Position numbers and translations under genes: made by a program. A stretch of DNA of 64,000 nucleotides. Source: Bigelowiella natans CCMP2755 (lineage: Eukaryota; Cercozoa; Chlorarachniophyceae). The notes below the pieces were generated by a model that worked only from the letters and a program-made list of their open reading frames with translations, was not told where the DNA came from and ran no database searches. Shown piece after piece: positions 1 through 13,248 of this stretch. Position 1 is the stretch's first letter. Each line of letters starts with the position of its first letter. The stretch covers positions 52,495-116,494 of the forward strand of contig ADNK01001636.1 of NCBI GenBank assembly GCA_000320545.1, given 5' to 3'.

Positions 1-603
1 AATATATGAATATAAAGTTGGATAAATTTCACAGGTAATTACCGGTATATAAACTTATGTACGCTTCTCACGTGGCCCGTTCCGCCAACCAGGTGAAATA
101 GGAGGGCGTGCATCATGATGGGGGTATTTCCCGAGCCTGGGATATCCACACGAGCTTTTCTAAAACAAACTGATGATAATAAATCGAAGTAATACTGCAA
201 TTTTCATCTGCGTCAACATAAATATCTTGATTGTGTTCTAAATTGGCCTTTACTATCGAGGCACCGCGCGAGCAATCCACTGCTCCTAGGGTTAGCCTCA
301 GAGATTATCGATAGTCCATCAAACAACGGCCAGTGAGGCTCGAACCCCGTCGCGGGTAAGTCAGAAATGAAATATAGAGTTATTTCCACCAAATACTGAT
401 ACCTTCTAATTGGATTCCATTCTGTGTACACACGCAAATATCCGTTCCGCTACATCGGTTCATCTTATCATATTGCTATCAACCTAAAAATCAACGTGGC
501 AGCAAGATGGCAAATGCCAGAGCCGCTTTTTCTGCCCCGTTACAACTTCATCCTAAACTAGGTGAGTGGCTGAGGTTCATCTTCCTTCCAACATCTCAGG
601 GAG
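1..603. other. Left-edge sequence, no supported gene
   Basis: No open frame here resembles a protein and no exon joins convincingly to the gene beginning at 604. It probably holds the 5' flank of that gene. A short stretch near 335-360 resembles a tRNA T-arm but does not fold as one. Confidence 0.4.
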
Positions 604-3589
604 ATGAAAAGAGAGTTGCGAAAATTGCAAATAGGTCATTATGCAGTACCAAAATTCGCCTCTACCTCAGTTAGATTAGTTCCAGCGATCTTTTTCGACC
701 TTCAATGTAATTTTAACCCTACGCTAGCTGTCAATTTAATGAGAATCTTTGATACAGGGATAAGCAAGAGTAGTGTTCAGGGTAAACGAAAGCGCAAGAA
801 GGTTGACCGTCTGCTGCCTCCACCTGGCTACTACAATGTAAAACCCTTGACATCGAAACGAAGGAAGAAGACAGATTCAAGCGGATCAATAAGTGGAAAG
901 AGTAATAAACGGAAACTTGGAAGGTCTCCAAAACCCTCGACGAAGCAGCAGCGAGGCAGCGAGAATACCAAAAATAAAGATGCGAAGAATAAGAAAAGAG
1001 GCGATTCTAAGACTAGTCTAAAAAAAAGGGATCTCTGGACCTGCCCATACAAATGTGGACATTCTTTTCCATTCAGATCCATGAGCAAAATTAATGATCA
1101 TCTGCAAAATTGCCTGAAGGGACCGAGTTCTGCACTGGAGGGAGCCCTTCCTTCTCTGCCCTCTTCTCCTTCTTCAATAGCATATGAGGATGCTGAGAGG
1201 AGTGAAAATGTCGAAAAGCGAGAAATAGTAGAAAAGGATTTTTGCGACAAAAAGAAGAAGGAGGACGTGGTAGAAGCTTTCAAGAGGAAGAATTATCCCT
1301 ACACTGAGCCGCAACAGGGCTTGAGGATTCTCGTTGCGTTTGACGAGGGAATATTTGCAGGAATAATTTTTGGGGTGAGTGAAAAAATAAAGGAAGGAGC
1401 TAACGGGGGTGAAGTAAATGTCAGCGAAGAGAAACAAAATCCCAAATCCTACGATCTCTGGGTTCTCTACGACGATGGATTCGATGAGGTCGTAAGCTAC
1501 CCTGACGAAAATGGGGAAGTGGCTGTGCTCCCACCAGAGGGCCTAAACCTGCGTCCGTCCATCTCTAAGTATCGAATTAAACAGAAAGTTTATGCTTACT
1601 TCCCTCCTGACCCAAAGATTGGAACGAAGAAGGTTCCGCCTCCAGGCTCGAAGGGGACACATTTGTTTTGGGAGAAGGCTGAGGTGCTTTCTGTTGAGGA
1701 CGATTCTACTGTTCCGGGAGGGTATAGATGTGTTGTACGCCTTATTAAAAGGCTAGATCAGCAAAAGTTTATCAACCCCAACTGGATGCGACCCATGAGC
1801 CTCAAGTCATCGGAGCAAAACGAGCAAGAGAGAAAAAAAAATGACGATAAAATGCGCGAGAAGCTTCTCAAGTTGAGGAACCAGCTAAAATCTGGTAAGA
1901 TTTCTGCGTATTCTGTTTTCGTCGAGGATTTCAAGCAAAGGACCAAAACCGACCCGACTCCGACTTCCGACATCGAACCCACCCCGCTAGAAGCAGAATT
2001 TATGGCTCTCTCCCAAGGCCAAAAATCAATTTTCAGAGGCCTTTGCCAAAAGAAAAAAATGGAATTAAAGGCCGCAAAAGAAGCAGAGAAAGTTGCTCAA
2101 AAAGCTGAGAAGGAGGCTAGGAGAAAGGCTAATAGAGAGGCTAGAAGAATAGCGAAGAAGGCTGCCTCGCTAGCAAGAGGAAAAGCTCGTAAGGAAGGAG
2201 CAACCGTGAAGAACGGTGCAGGTGACAACAGTAGAATGGCTATTTGGAATAGCCCATTCCAGCCCATGTTGATGCACAGCAACTACTACACTTACTACAA
2301 TGGCGCCAATCTACCACTAGCAGGTTTGCGGGGCAATATAGCAACAGCAACAACACCAACAACAAATATTAAGGTGAAGATTAAGCATTTCAGTTCCCCA
2401 GCCTTCTCTACCGCTGCGTTTCCGGTCAAAGCATCATCATATGAAAAGCGGCCCAGTGTCAGTAAAACGACACCAAATCTCGGCATCAAGTCCCCATCTT
2501 TCCCCCCTCCGCTTCCAGTGGCTAATGAGAACATGGTGATAAATAGACATCTTTGATAATATTATTAATGTTAACGATAAATCCTTACTAAATACTCCTC
2601 TCTCCTCCTCAGCAGATAGTAACCCGCCGCATAGAACCTTCCCCTCAGCAACTGCAAGGAGGCCGGCCGCAGCACGACATCGCTCCCCCCATCAGAAGCA
2701 CCACGACATCACAATTATCACCTGACGTCAGAACGGGGCATTCCGAGCCTAAACCTACCACCATATCTGCAACTGCAGCCTTTCCTTCCCCTTCCAAGAA
2801 GCATCATCATCAACATCCTTCCTCTCCTCTCACTCCCTACTCTTCTCCTACGGGGGGGTACAGCAGCAGTCCTTCCGTCGCCACATCGGCGTCAATGAAG
2901 AAGAGGAAGCGAAAGCCGAAGGAAATCAATTTCACAAGGGAATGCTCGTCGGAATTGGCCTCAGCAGCAACGACGCCTCGTAGTAGTCCTGCAGCAGGTA
3001 GTAGTATTAGTAGTAGTAACAGGCCTTCTTCAAGGAGAAAGCAAACGGCCAAGCTGTCTACAGGAAGGGATTTCTGTCCTCTCTGCTTTGAGAAGTTCTC
3101 CTCCGTGAAAGCGGTGATGAAGGGGGGGGGGGGGGGAGGCATAGGAGATGGAGCTGTATGTTGGGCAAAATCAAAATTCTCTTCTGTAATGTGGTGTGAA
3201 CAATGCATTAAAAGGTTGCGGGGTTATAGGGGTTTAGACGCATTTCATCTGGTTCTTTTTTACTCACATGTCGCTGTCACTCTATACAGGCCAAAAGGCA
3301 TCTCCTTGAGGTACACTCCCTCTCGGAGTACAAGAAGGGGGAGGAGGAAAAGGAACGAAATGTCAACGGAGGTTGTTGTAAACGCATGAGCGACATGATT
3401 GGGAATGGGTTTTTCACTTAAGCTTGAGAAAGGAGAGCACATGCATTTTATTGCAAAGATCGGCTCCCCCTCCCCTTCCTTCTCCTTTTCTTCTTCTTCT
3501 TCTTCTTCTTCTTCTTCTTCTTCTTCTTCTTCTCAACTGTCTTTGTGTTTTTTTGTCTTACACGCACTCGGTTCAGTCTATGTATCGTT

Positions 3590-3630
<41 letters not shown>

Positions 3631-4649
3631 CCCTCGCATTATCAAAGGTTGGAAGACAGAACACGAGGTATGGCACCATTATGGAGACACTTATGTCGCC
3701 GAGTCCAAGGTAAGAAAAGCTGTAAGAGCGATGCATGCTTGCGTGAGTGGGCCTCATGGATGATGAGCACTTTGGAACTTGTGAAATAAATCCCCTGGTG
3801 ATGATTCCAAATAGCCACCATCCACCCCAAATCATTGAGGAATTTTGGTTTCGCGCCGATGATGAATCCGAAGAAGTCCGCGCGATCATTAACGTTTCGG
3901 GATCATTCGAGTTTCGAGATATTGTCTTTGTTCTTGTCGTGTTTCTACCACTACTGCTACTACTGCTACTACTACTTCTACTACTTCTACTACTACTACT
4001 ACTGCGACTACTGCTACTACTAAATTGATGATAATTAATAGGTCTCAGAGGGGGGGTTGGGACTCTTTGCTGGGAAGGTATTCAACCCACCTACCTATGG
4101 AATGGTCGATGGAAAGGTACCGCTGCTACTAACTATCACGTTACTACTATTATTACTACTATGCTGCTACAACTGCTACTGGGTGATGTGATGATGATAA
4201 TGATGGTGATGCTGACGTTTTTGAGCATTTGAATGAGAAAATGAGAGTTGCGGAGAGAAGTCTTTTCCAGCGCATCCTTCCCTCGCTATGTGACAACAAG
4301 AATCCATCAAAAAGGTGAATCCCCTGCTTATCGAACACGACACCGAGGCGAGAATCATCAGTGACAGCACGCAAGGCAGCAGGAAAGGAAAAAAAGATGC
4401 CAACAAAGAGGAGGGGGAGAAGGAAGAGGAAGAAAACCGCAAGAAAAAGAAGAACGAAGCAAAGACTGAGAAAGGGTTCGTTGAATCTGAATTCATAAAA
4501 ACAGCACCGTCCGTAAACCTATTTCAAGTGATGGTTTTGGGGCAAAAATAGTATATCATTTGTTGGCAACGACGATATATTGAAGAGAATCAGCAGCAAA
4601 TACTCTACCTCTCGTCATATCCCTCCCCTCCTTTCTTTCCCTTTCTTTT

Positions 4650-4690
<41 letters not shown>

Positions 4691-6431
4691 AATATACACC
4701 CTCCTGGAGAAGTAATCCGTGGCCCCCCCTCCCTCCCCGATCGATGATGAGAATTATAACGATGACGGTGGTGTAATTGGTGCTCGGTTTTCATCCGATT
4801 CAGGCTGCTGCAACCCGTGAAAGGCGGGGACATTATTGGTCGTTACTGCGTGGCTGATCAAATGATGGATTGGTGGGAGTTTAAGGCGTTTTATCCTGAT
4901 GCCACGGTTGACTGGGTGGAGGCGACTGGAGGTGCTAGCTACTACTACAACTACTCTAATTACTACTACTAAGTACATCGTTGCAGCTCTCCGCAGTAGT
5001 AAATACTTAGCAGCAGCGGCAGCAAAACAATAGACGCTTGTTTTCTAGACGTGCGTGAAGTAAATGAACTTCTGCGTGTTGTTGTCCCTGTCTCTTGCTG
5101 GTACTACTGTGATAAGGCGTCAAATCGATATACAACTTCCACGGGCCTTATTCAGACCGTGTGATGATGCTCAATCTGGTCTGCTATTGTCTCTCTTTTT
5201 TCCGTTTCTTCTGAACTAGCTCGGGGATGGGGGCGGGGGGTGCTGGGACTGTTCTTAGAAATCATGTTCCTTTTCATTCCAACAAGAGAAGAATTTAAAT
5301 TTTTGTCTTAATGGATTCGCTATTATCTCTGGCCCTTCCTTGTCCATTTGTCTCACATTTCCCACCATCCACTTGACCCCTTACGTTAGGACTGCTGTGA
5401 CTGGTTTGCAATACCCTTTGGGAAAACGCTTAATATCTTCGAAAGAGACGACATTGTCAAGAAATTAGGCGACAATGTTGTTGGTTTTGACTCCAAGAAA
5501 GAGAGTAATTTCGACATGAAATAATTCTGACTCTGATGTCTCTTCGATACGCCTTTTTCTGATTTTTTGCACATTTTCGTGATAACGCGGGGAAGTGGTT
5601 AGCGATGATGATAATGGTGGTTATGATGATGATGATGATGATGATGATGACGATGGTGATAATGATGGCGACAACAACTGTAGGTATGGGCCTCGAGGGC
5701 ATCAAATTTGCAGTATGCTATGAGAACCGCGAGAAGGCGCACCAACCCTTCCAACACATTGGAGCCTACGCGAATGACTTCGCATTTCATGTAATGAAAT
5801 ACACCAGCACACTGAGACTTGTTTGCCATCTTCAACAACATTTTTCTTCTTCTTCATTCTTCTTCTTCCCTTCTTCTTCTTCTTCTTCTTCTTCTTCTTC
5901 TCCTTCTTCTTCTTCGTCTTGCCATGCGAAATAGATAACAGACCCCCTACGGTACTGGGAGTATTCCAAGTCGAAGAACAACGCGATTCCCATCCCCGTC
6001 CTGGGAGCAGACCCGAAGCTTTCCACTGTAAGCAGTCAGTTATCTAAGCCAGTAGGACCAGAGAACATATCAAATATGATGAATGGTGATGATGAATGAT
6101 GATGATGATGATGATAAATTACGGACAAAGACAATACACACACACATGATCATGCCACGGTAGAAATATTGGAGAGTCAGATCTAGCGCTTGATTTCACT
6201 TCGTCATCATCATCATCTAAACATTCTGGTTCATCAGCTATGTATCACTAGATGATAATTCGTTGGCCACATTCATTTGATCACCAGGATTCTCTGATTT
6301 CCGGCCGCATTCTGACGTTCATCGGCTCGGTGCTCATGGCCGCGCGGAAGATCGAACCTGAAGAAGAAATAGGTAGAATAGCAGAGGTAGCATCAGTCTC
6401 AGCAGTAGCAGTAGCAGTAGTAATAGTAGGT

Positions 6432-6470
<39 letters not shown>

Positions 6471-6899
6471 CCATAGTAGTAGCAAGCCTCTTCTTTGTGC
6501 ATATGATTCTCAGTCAGTCATCTGGTGTGAAATCAATCATTTCATTGACCTCTCTCTCCTCCTTTCAAGGGAATCTTGCGACGACGACAAACTCGCCAGC
6601 AGCAACCATCCAATTACTAAATATTATCCCTGATATTATCATTGTTCGTATACTGTATAACCTACTGTCCAGGAATGTGTTACGGTCCTGGAGCTTCAAC
6701 CTCGAAGGAATTTACAGCAAAGTCCACAGAACCCCTCCCTCCCGTTCCGGAGGATGTTCGCGGAAAGAATGGGGTGTGTGCGTACATACACCACGTGTGT
6801 GATGTGTGAGAAAATGTGCGTCCGCACGCGTCCCCGTCTAGTCTACTGGTGGATATGTAGCACACAATGTCCGCAAAATATTCTCTCTTTCTCTCTCTA

Positions 6900-6953
<54 letters not shown>

Positions 6954-7630
6954 ACCTTCTATTGTATTTTCGGTCATTTTCTTCTTCGGATCTCCCTCCC
7001 TCCCTCCCTCCCTGATCAGAAGCCTGCCCAGAACATGAAAGAGGCCTTGGAGCATATCTACAAGTCAGTATCAAATTATGGCTACATGTCGGGGAAGTAT
7101 GAGGAGAATACCCATCCAGCGACCTATTTCGGGTTTGTGAATACACATCACTTTTTCAGCCGTCACTATCTTACCTCCTCCCTCCTCTTCTTGTAGAAGT
7201 AAATAATAATAAAATAATAATAATACCTCCATTTAATTCCTTGTTCTTCACCTCTCTCCTCCCCCCCCCCCTCTCTCTCGGTGGTGTTGCTTGCTTCGCT
7301 ACATTGATAATGCTGCACTGTGGATGTATGCAGGCACACTGCTGGCCCATATAAGTCGTGGGTGGGGGGCATTCGTAAGAAGACGAAAAAAAAGACAAGA
7401 AGGCTCTATCAGGCCTTTGTAAGGGGTTATCTTATGGACGACAAGGAGGTGGGTCACAAGATCACTGGAAAATCGTCATTTATCTCACCATGTTGCAGCA
7501 AAAGACAATGGTGGTTCTCTGCTGTTATCAGCAGCCAATTCTGATTCTTTAGCCCTGCTCCTAATTGAGCCATATTATCGTCGTATTTGTATGCGGTAGA
7601 TCAAGGAGGGGGTATTTCCTACTATGTGTA

Positions 7631-7689
<59 letters not shown>

Positions 7690-8652
7690 CGTGTGTTGTG
7701 GGTGTTGTGCCACAACCAGGTTGGGATTGATCTAGGCAGCTTCAAAGTGCGGCTTCATGCTGAGGAAGTGGTGAAGGAGTTCACGCACCACCCAAAGATA
7801 CGCACCTTGCTCCGGAAAGAGTGCAGCATAACAAAGAGCCAGCAGGCGGAGCTCAAGGCCACGTTGGGCTTGCACGAAGCCAAGAAGAAGAAGAAGAAGA
7901 AGAAGGAGAAGAATGGTGGGGGGGGCATCAACACAATCGCCTGCTCTGTTTGTGGATATCCAGGTAGTATAAGTAGTAAGAGTATTCGTTCTTGTGGTTT
8001 TAGTAGTAGTAGTAGTAGTAGTAGTAGAGACAGGAGAGGTTTGCAGTAGGAAGCAACCTTTTCTTAATTGCCGTTCTTTTTCTTCTTATTCTTCTTCTTC
8101 TCCTTCTTCTTCCTCTTCTTCTCGTGCTGTCCAACCTCTCAGATATCACTACTGAGAAATCATGTCCAGCATGCTACGAGAAAGTAGTAGTCCCAGTGAC
8201 GACGACATCAACGTCAACGACAACGACGGCAGCGGCTACAACTAGGCCCGGAGAGGGCAAATCATCGAAGAATTCTTCTTCTTCTTCCAATCACGCCAAG
8301 GATGGCGATCGTGCCTCTGAGAAGGGTGAAGGCGACGCGAAGGAAGGAGAAGGTGTACCATGGAACACGATTCCTCCAACTTTGAGAGAACACATATTGA
8401 CCACCGTTCTCATACCACTTTTGCCGTGTTTTCTTATGATAATGACGATGACGGTGGTGACGCTGATGAAGATGATGTTTCTTTGCACCGACCCGCGGTC
8501 GTTGGTATAGGTAAAGGTAAGAAGAATAGCGGTCATATTAAGCGAGGGTGGGCTCGAGGCCAAAGGGTGCTGGCTGAGGTTCCATCTCGATTCCCCAACG
8601 TACGTTGCATTGAGTTGAAGACGTCGCACTGAGCAACCAACCAGAAAAGACT

Positions 8653-8686
<34 letters not shown>

Positions 8687-8963
8687 CGATGGAGGAGCAA
8701 GAGAATTCACCGCACAATACGCATATCTCTGAATTCTACGGAATCCGCCATTTATTCCTCTGTTTCCATTATTGCACCTCAGAGACTCGAATGGCGACCG
8801 GCGATTGTGCAAGAACTCCTCCTCGAGCTAGACTCCCCTCCCTCGTCGAAATCAACTCCGCTACTACCGCCACCATCTCCTCAAACATCATCACCATTGA
8901 AGAGAAACTATTCCTCTGGGATCGAGTACCTTGTCGAGTATCATGTAAGAAGAAGAAGAGAAG

Positions 8964-8995
<32 letters not shown>

Positions 8996-9325
8996 GTAGT
9001 AGAAGACGCACGTTACGTCGGTGGCTGTCTGATAACTAAACCCAATTTCTTCAATGACCGCAATGATTGCTTGAATTGATGACGTCGTTGTGCAAGGCGG
9101 CTGGTGAATACTACCACTGTACTTTCATCATCATTTCGCGATGTTCCAGGGATCGGAATAGCTATTGAAAGCGATGATGAAGATGTGATGATGATGATGA
9201 TGTGATGATGATGATGATGATGATGACGTTGAATAGGGTGAAAGCCGGCTACAACGCTTCAAGGTGCAACGCTCTCAGCTATGGCCCGACCCGGTAGAGT
9301 AAACACCGGCTTTACAAAGATAGAA

Positions 9326-9378
<53 letters not shown>

Positions 9379-9932
9379 GAGGGAACCCTCACGACATATA
9401 CGACATATAAGCAGGGGCTTCTCACCACGTAATGCATAGAATATCCCTTTGTATATATGCACCCCTCCTGCGTAGTACATCATTATCATCATCATCATTA
9501 TCATCAGGTTGATACGTGCATGGAGGCGAGTCAGAAGAAGATGAAAAGGTTACGTATCTACCAGCAGGAGCTGCAAAGGCTGAATGGTAGTGATGATTAC
9601 GAATGCAGTAGCATGTTATGATGGAAACGAGAAGCAAGCAGCAGCGGCAGCAGAAGCAGTAGGAGATATAGAAACGTAATAGATTCTTCTTTCTCTAGTC
9701 CGGTCGCAGGAGATTGACCACGCTGCCATAGTATATACATATGTACCACGCCCTTCAGCTTAGTATTGTCTCCCTCTTCTTGCTTTTTCATCTTTGGATG
9801 GCCTGATTCGTATCTGGGCATTATTCATACGTGCAAACCACTACTCTCCTATCACAGCCCCTAAGCTTCAAAAGGGCTCAGTCGTAGAGCTCCTCGGTAC
9901 GAACGACCAGACCCAACACACACACACACACG

Positions 9933-9980
<48 letters not shown>

Positions 9981-11326
9981 CATTCGTCCACACTCATTTC
10001 TTCCCCCCCTTTTGTTCTTCTTATTCTTTTTCTTGCTCTCTTAACTGTCTTATTACGCCATCGACGGTTGTCATCATCCTGTGCAGGCGAGAAGGCCACT
10101 TTGTACTTTGTTATCGAGCAACTTTACGACGAGGTAGTTCTGCGGTAGAAGAGCGCTTCTGTTTGCGTGTGTGGGATTTGTTGGAGTTGTTGCTGGTGTG
10201 CTATTCTCCCTCCACCATGACTCCCCCCTCCTCTCTTTCTCTCTCTTTCTCTCTCTCTCACACACACATACACGTACCGACACTCGTTCACTCAAAGTCA
10301 TGTCTCTGTGTCCCTTCCCCTTCAGCACGCTGAAATCCTTCCTCTGGTGGCCGAGAGGGACAGCAGCATCGTCCAACCTTCAGCCTCCTCTGCTTCTTGC
10401 TCTTCTTCTTCTTCTGCTCCTCCTCCTTCTTCTCGTCGTCCTGCTGCTGGAAGTGGTCGGCATCAACAGGTATGGAGGCCATGCCACTTATCCCGGAGGC
10501 GCATGGTCGCCAGGAAACGGCTGCTGGGCGTGCATGTGAAACGACACGGCAGTCAGAAGGGCTGGGTGCTTTCGAGCCCGCCCAAGTCCAAGAAGTCTCT
10601 CTTATCCTCATACGGCCGAGGGGCGGCGTCGTCGTCGTCTGCATCGTCCTCATCTTCGGCGCAAGCACACGTCAAGGCTGCCATGCCAGAAGCTGGGGAG
10701 AGGAAGAAGAAGATCTCTGGTGTCTCCAGGCTGCTAGCTGGCAAGAAGGTGCAGAAGAAGATAAAGAACACGGGGCTTAGTAAGGGAGGCTCTTTCATGG
10801 AAGTGCTCCCGGAGGGATATGTCTTTGACAGCAGAAATCAGTATACGTCTGTGAGACAGCGCAAGGTACGGCAGGAGGGGGTTACAAAAATGGCTGCTAG
10901 AAGTGATCTGCACTCTTCTTCTTCTTCTTCTTCTTCTTCTTCCTCCTCCTCCTACTACTGTTATTCTGTGCGATTTGTTGCTGTTCTCTCTTCTCCTCCT
11001 CCTTTTAGCATCGTCATCATCATCGTCATCATCATCGTCATCATCATCATCATCATCGTCCTCCTCCTGCTTTTACTTTTACTATATTCTCCTCAGAGGC
11101 TGGTCGGTATAGAGCTGATGCTTAAATTTCAGCACGGGTATTTTTGTAGTAACAGTAGTAATAGCAGCAGCAGTAGTATTGGTAGTGGATGTAGTAGTTG
11201 TAGCAGTTGTAGTACTATTGGTGTTAAGCTGTTAGTTGTACGCGTCTGATGCAGTTATTTCCTCTTTGTTCAATTTGCTGACATCTGCAGCTGGGCACGA
11301 GGACACGTTTTGAAGTCAAAAAATGA
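604..11326 (+). CDS. Multi-exon chromatin protein: Tudor-like region, C2H2 zinc finger and divergent SET domain
   Basis: Probable histone or protein lysine methyltransferase. Exons read: 604-2535, 2613-3113, 3290-3377, 3648-3709, 3768-3923, 4042-4116, 4315-4527 (tentative), 4804-4915, 5390-5483, 5684-5790, 5935-6027, 6288-6372, 6673-6773, 7020-7132, 7334-7448, 7720-7963, 8143-about 8350, 8783-8944, 9508-9586, about 9764-9896, 10087-10133, 10326-10865, 11291-11326. Exon 1 encodes basic tracts, a Cys/His cluster (CPYKCGHSF then HLQNC, near residues 145-170) and a Tudor-like stretch (DLWVLYDDGFDEVVSYP). Exons 2-3 join into a C2H2 finger, CPLCFEKFSSVKA/AKRHLLEVH. The SET-like core is GLGLFAGKVF (4042 exon), DIIGRYC (4804), GAYANDFAFH (5684), SVLMAARKIEPEEEIG (6288) and MCYGPG (6673), matching the order of SET strands and the post-core YG motif. 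A zinc ribbon follows (CSVCGYP/DITTEKSCPAC). Junctions after 4527, 8350 and 9586 are unresolved. The assignment rests on motif order, not on a search. Confidence 0.62.
3490..3627. repeat. (CTT)n then (TA)n microsatellites, SET/zinc-finger gene intron
   Basis: About 44 bases of CTT and 35 bases of TA within the intron that ends at 3647. Confidence 0.95.
4655..4688. repeat. (CT)n microsatellite, SET/zinc-finger gene intron
   Basis: About 34 bases of CT on the sense strand, in the intron before the DIIGRYC exon. Confidence 0.95.
6430..6469. repeat. (GTA)n microsatellite, SET/zinc-finger gene intron
   Basis: About 13 GTA units, starting soon after the exon ending EEEIG; the repeat itself offers many GT donors. 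Confidence 0.95.
6909..6948. repeat. (CT)n microsatellite upstream of the 7020 exon
   Basis: About 40 bases of CT on the sense strand, followed by a second CTCC tract near 6990-7012 just before the acceptor. Confidence 0.95.
7635..7678. repeat. (CT)n microsatellite upstream of the 7720 exon
   Basis: About 44 bases of CT running into a short TG tract, 42 bases before the exon. Confidence 0.95.
9919..9976. repeat. Compound (CA)n-(TA)n microsatellite, SET/zinc-finger gene intron
   Basis: Contiguous CA and TA tracts, about 58 bases, in the intron after the exon ending at 9896. Confidence 0.95.
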
Positions 11327-12743
11327 GAACAGAGAGAGGAACAGGTCGGATGGGCATTTCTGCACATGATGATGTCGACGACAACAACAACAACCACAAC
11401 AACAACGAGTTTCCTCCAACTGAACGCTAAGCCAAACTTTTATTTCTTTTTGTTCACAATCAGCCCTTTCTTAATCACGTTTGACGACGAGCAGACACAG
11501 GAGGTGATTGATTCTATTTCATTGCTCGTCGCGTGGACAAATGCTGACTATGTTTCCTCTCGTTCCTACTCAGTCGCCATTGGATCATAAAATGTATAGT
11601 GGAGTTTTAGATTGGAAGAATGACGCCAGGATAGGTGAGGACGTTTTTAGAATTAGAATTACTTATTATCAGCATATGTGCGGCTCTTCTTTGGATGCAA
11701 AATCCTAACTTCTCTGCGAACTTAGGTTCCTGGTGCGTAATCCGAGACCCGTTAGAGATCATACGTCCAAAAAAGATAGAAAAAAATATAGGCGATACTG
11801 ATGGGAATCTGTGACCGTGATTCGAGTGTATGATGCGAATTTTCTGGCTTCATTCATGATGTTTGTAAGCATTATTAATCTTTAGAGATGATAGCAAGGC
11901 ATATCTTCAAGAAATTTTCAATTAGGCCGTATGTCATTGTAAATCTTCCAGTTCTTATAACTGCAAAACGTTGCAACTTCTAGATGCTAGATAGCGCGAT
12001 GTAGTGCAATATAAGCTTTGCTGGCAACAAGATGAGCGGGAGCATACTTGCATCTTTTAGATCTTTGAGTAATAGCTACATAGAGTATTATTACATGCTA
12101 TATATAATGCAACCATTTAAACGTTGTAATTCATACAGTGTCTTAGCTTTGTACACGTTGTAATTCATAAAGTATTTGTATGGGCTAGCTTCCGACTGCG
12201 CCCGCTATGTATGTGGTAAAATCATGTCCTTATATTTTGAAAATACAGGAGATATGTAGTATCTTACTAGCTTAGCTTTGCACCACCTGTGCCATTTTGT
12301 CCTGTGTCGCCGCTGATTGCTGTCAAATGACGTACAAGATCGACAAAATTGACAAGCTCGCAGTGTGCGGCGCAAATTGTAATACAGAGCGTAACATACG
12401 ATCCATAGCTGCTGTAGGAGCACACGTTGCATGGCGAGGAGAATACAATGTTCAACAATGTCATGTGACAGATCAAGACGCCGGAAAAAGCGTTTTCCGT
12501 GAGTAATGCCAGTGTTAAGTACTGATTCGAAGCCTAGAATAGCTTGCATTACAACAGAGACTTCATGTCGTTCTACTTCGAAACAACGAAAGAGTGGCAG
12601 AATGAACATTGGACGCGTCACTATGTAATCGATGTCTAGACGTGAAGAGACTGTGAAGTACATACGCATTAGCAGAAGTTCTAACGCGAATTCTACTCAA
12701 TGATGAATCGTACATAGCGGCACCAAATCCCCCAAATTTCGTT
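11327..12743. other. Convergent intergenic spacer
   Basis: About 1.4 kb between two 3' ends. No coding exon was found. It contains two near-identical copies of a 15-base word (ACGTTGTAATTCATA) at about 12121 and 12158, plus AGCTAG/GCTA-type words. A short ACA/CAA-rich tract lies near 11378-11406. Confidence 0.5.
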
Positions 12744-13217
12744 CTAAAGCTCTGTTTTCACATGAGAATGTGGGTTCGAGATTCCATGGAATGCAGGGAC
12801 TCCCAGTTCTTGCAGCTTGGTAAATGCCGATGAAAAATCCTAAAAAAATGACAGCTCGTCATCAACCTAGAGGTCACAATCTTCTTGTATTTATTATCGG
12901 GAAATACCTGGAAAAATCGCGTTTCATCTGCAGCATATAAATCCACCCATACGCGCATCTTGGAATCTTCGAGCATGGCCACATCGGTTGGTAGCATAAT
13001 AGGCGTTCCCGATTTGATTGGAGAACCTTTTGCTACATACACTGCATTTCCCTTGGCCCCTCCAAGTTCAGATGCATCCGTCTTCACCCACTCCTTTCCG
13101 ACCAGATCCTTAAAATACTAATATACGCAGGTAGCGAATGACATGTTAATTATTACTCGAACAAGCTCTGGCAATTCCTAATACATCCTTGAGCATACGC
13201 TGTATTCCTCCTCCTCC

Positions 13218-13248
<31 letters not shown>

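Noticed and set aside
335-360. tRNA T-arm-like sequence on the minus strand (GGTTCGAG core)
   Set aside because: The flanking bases do not form a five-pair T stem, and no acceptor or anticodon arm is visible nearby.
3399-3645. Frames rich in poly-Ser, poly-Leu or Tyr-Ile repeats
   Set aside because: They are simple translations of CTT and TA microsatellites within an intron. The same applies to many similar frames across the window.
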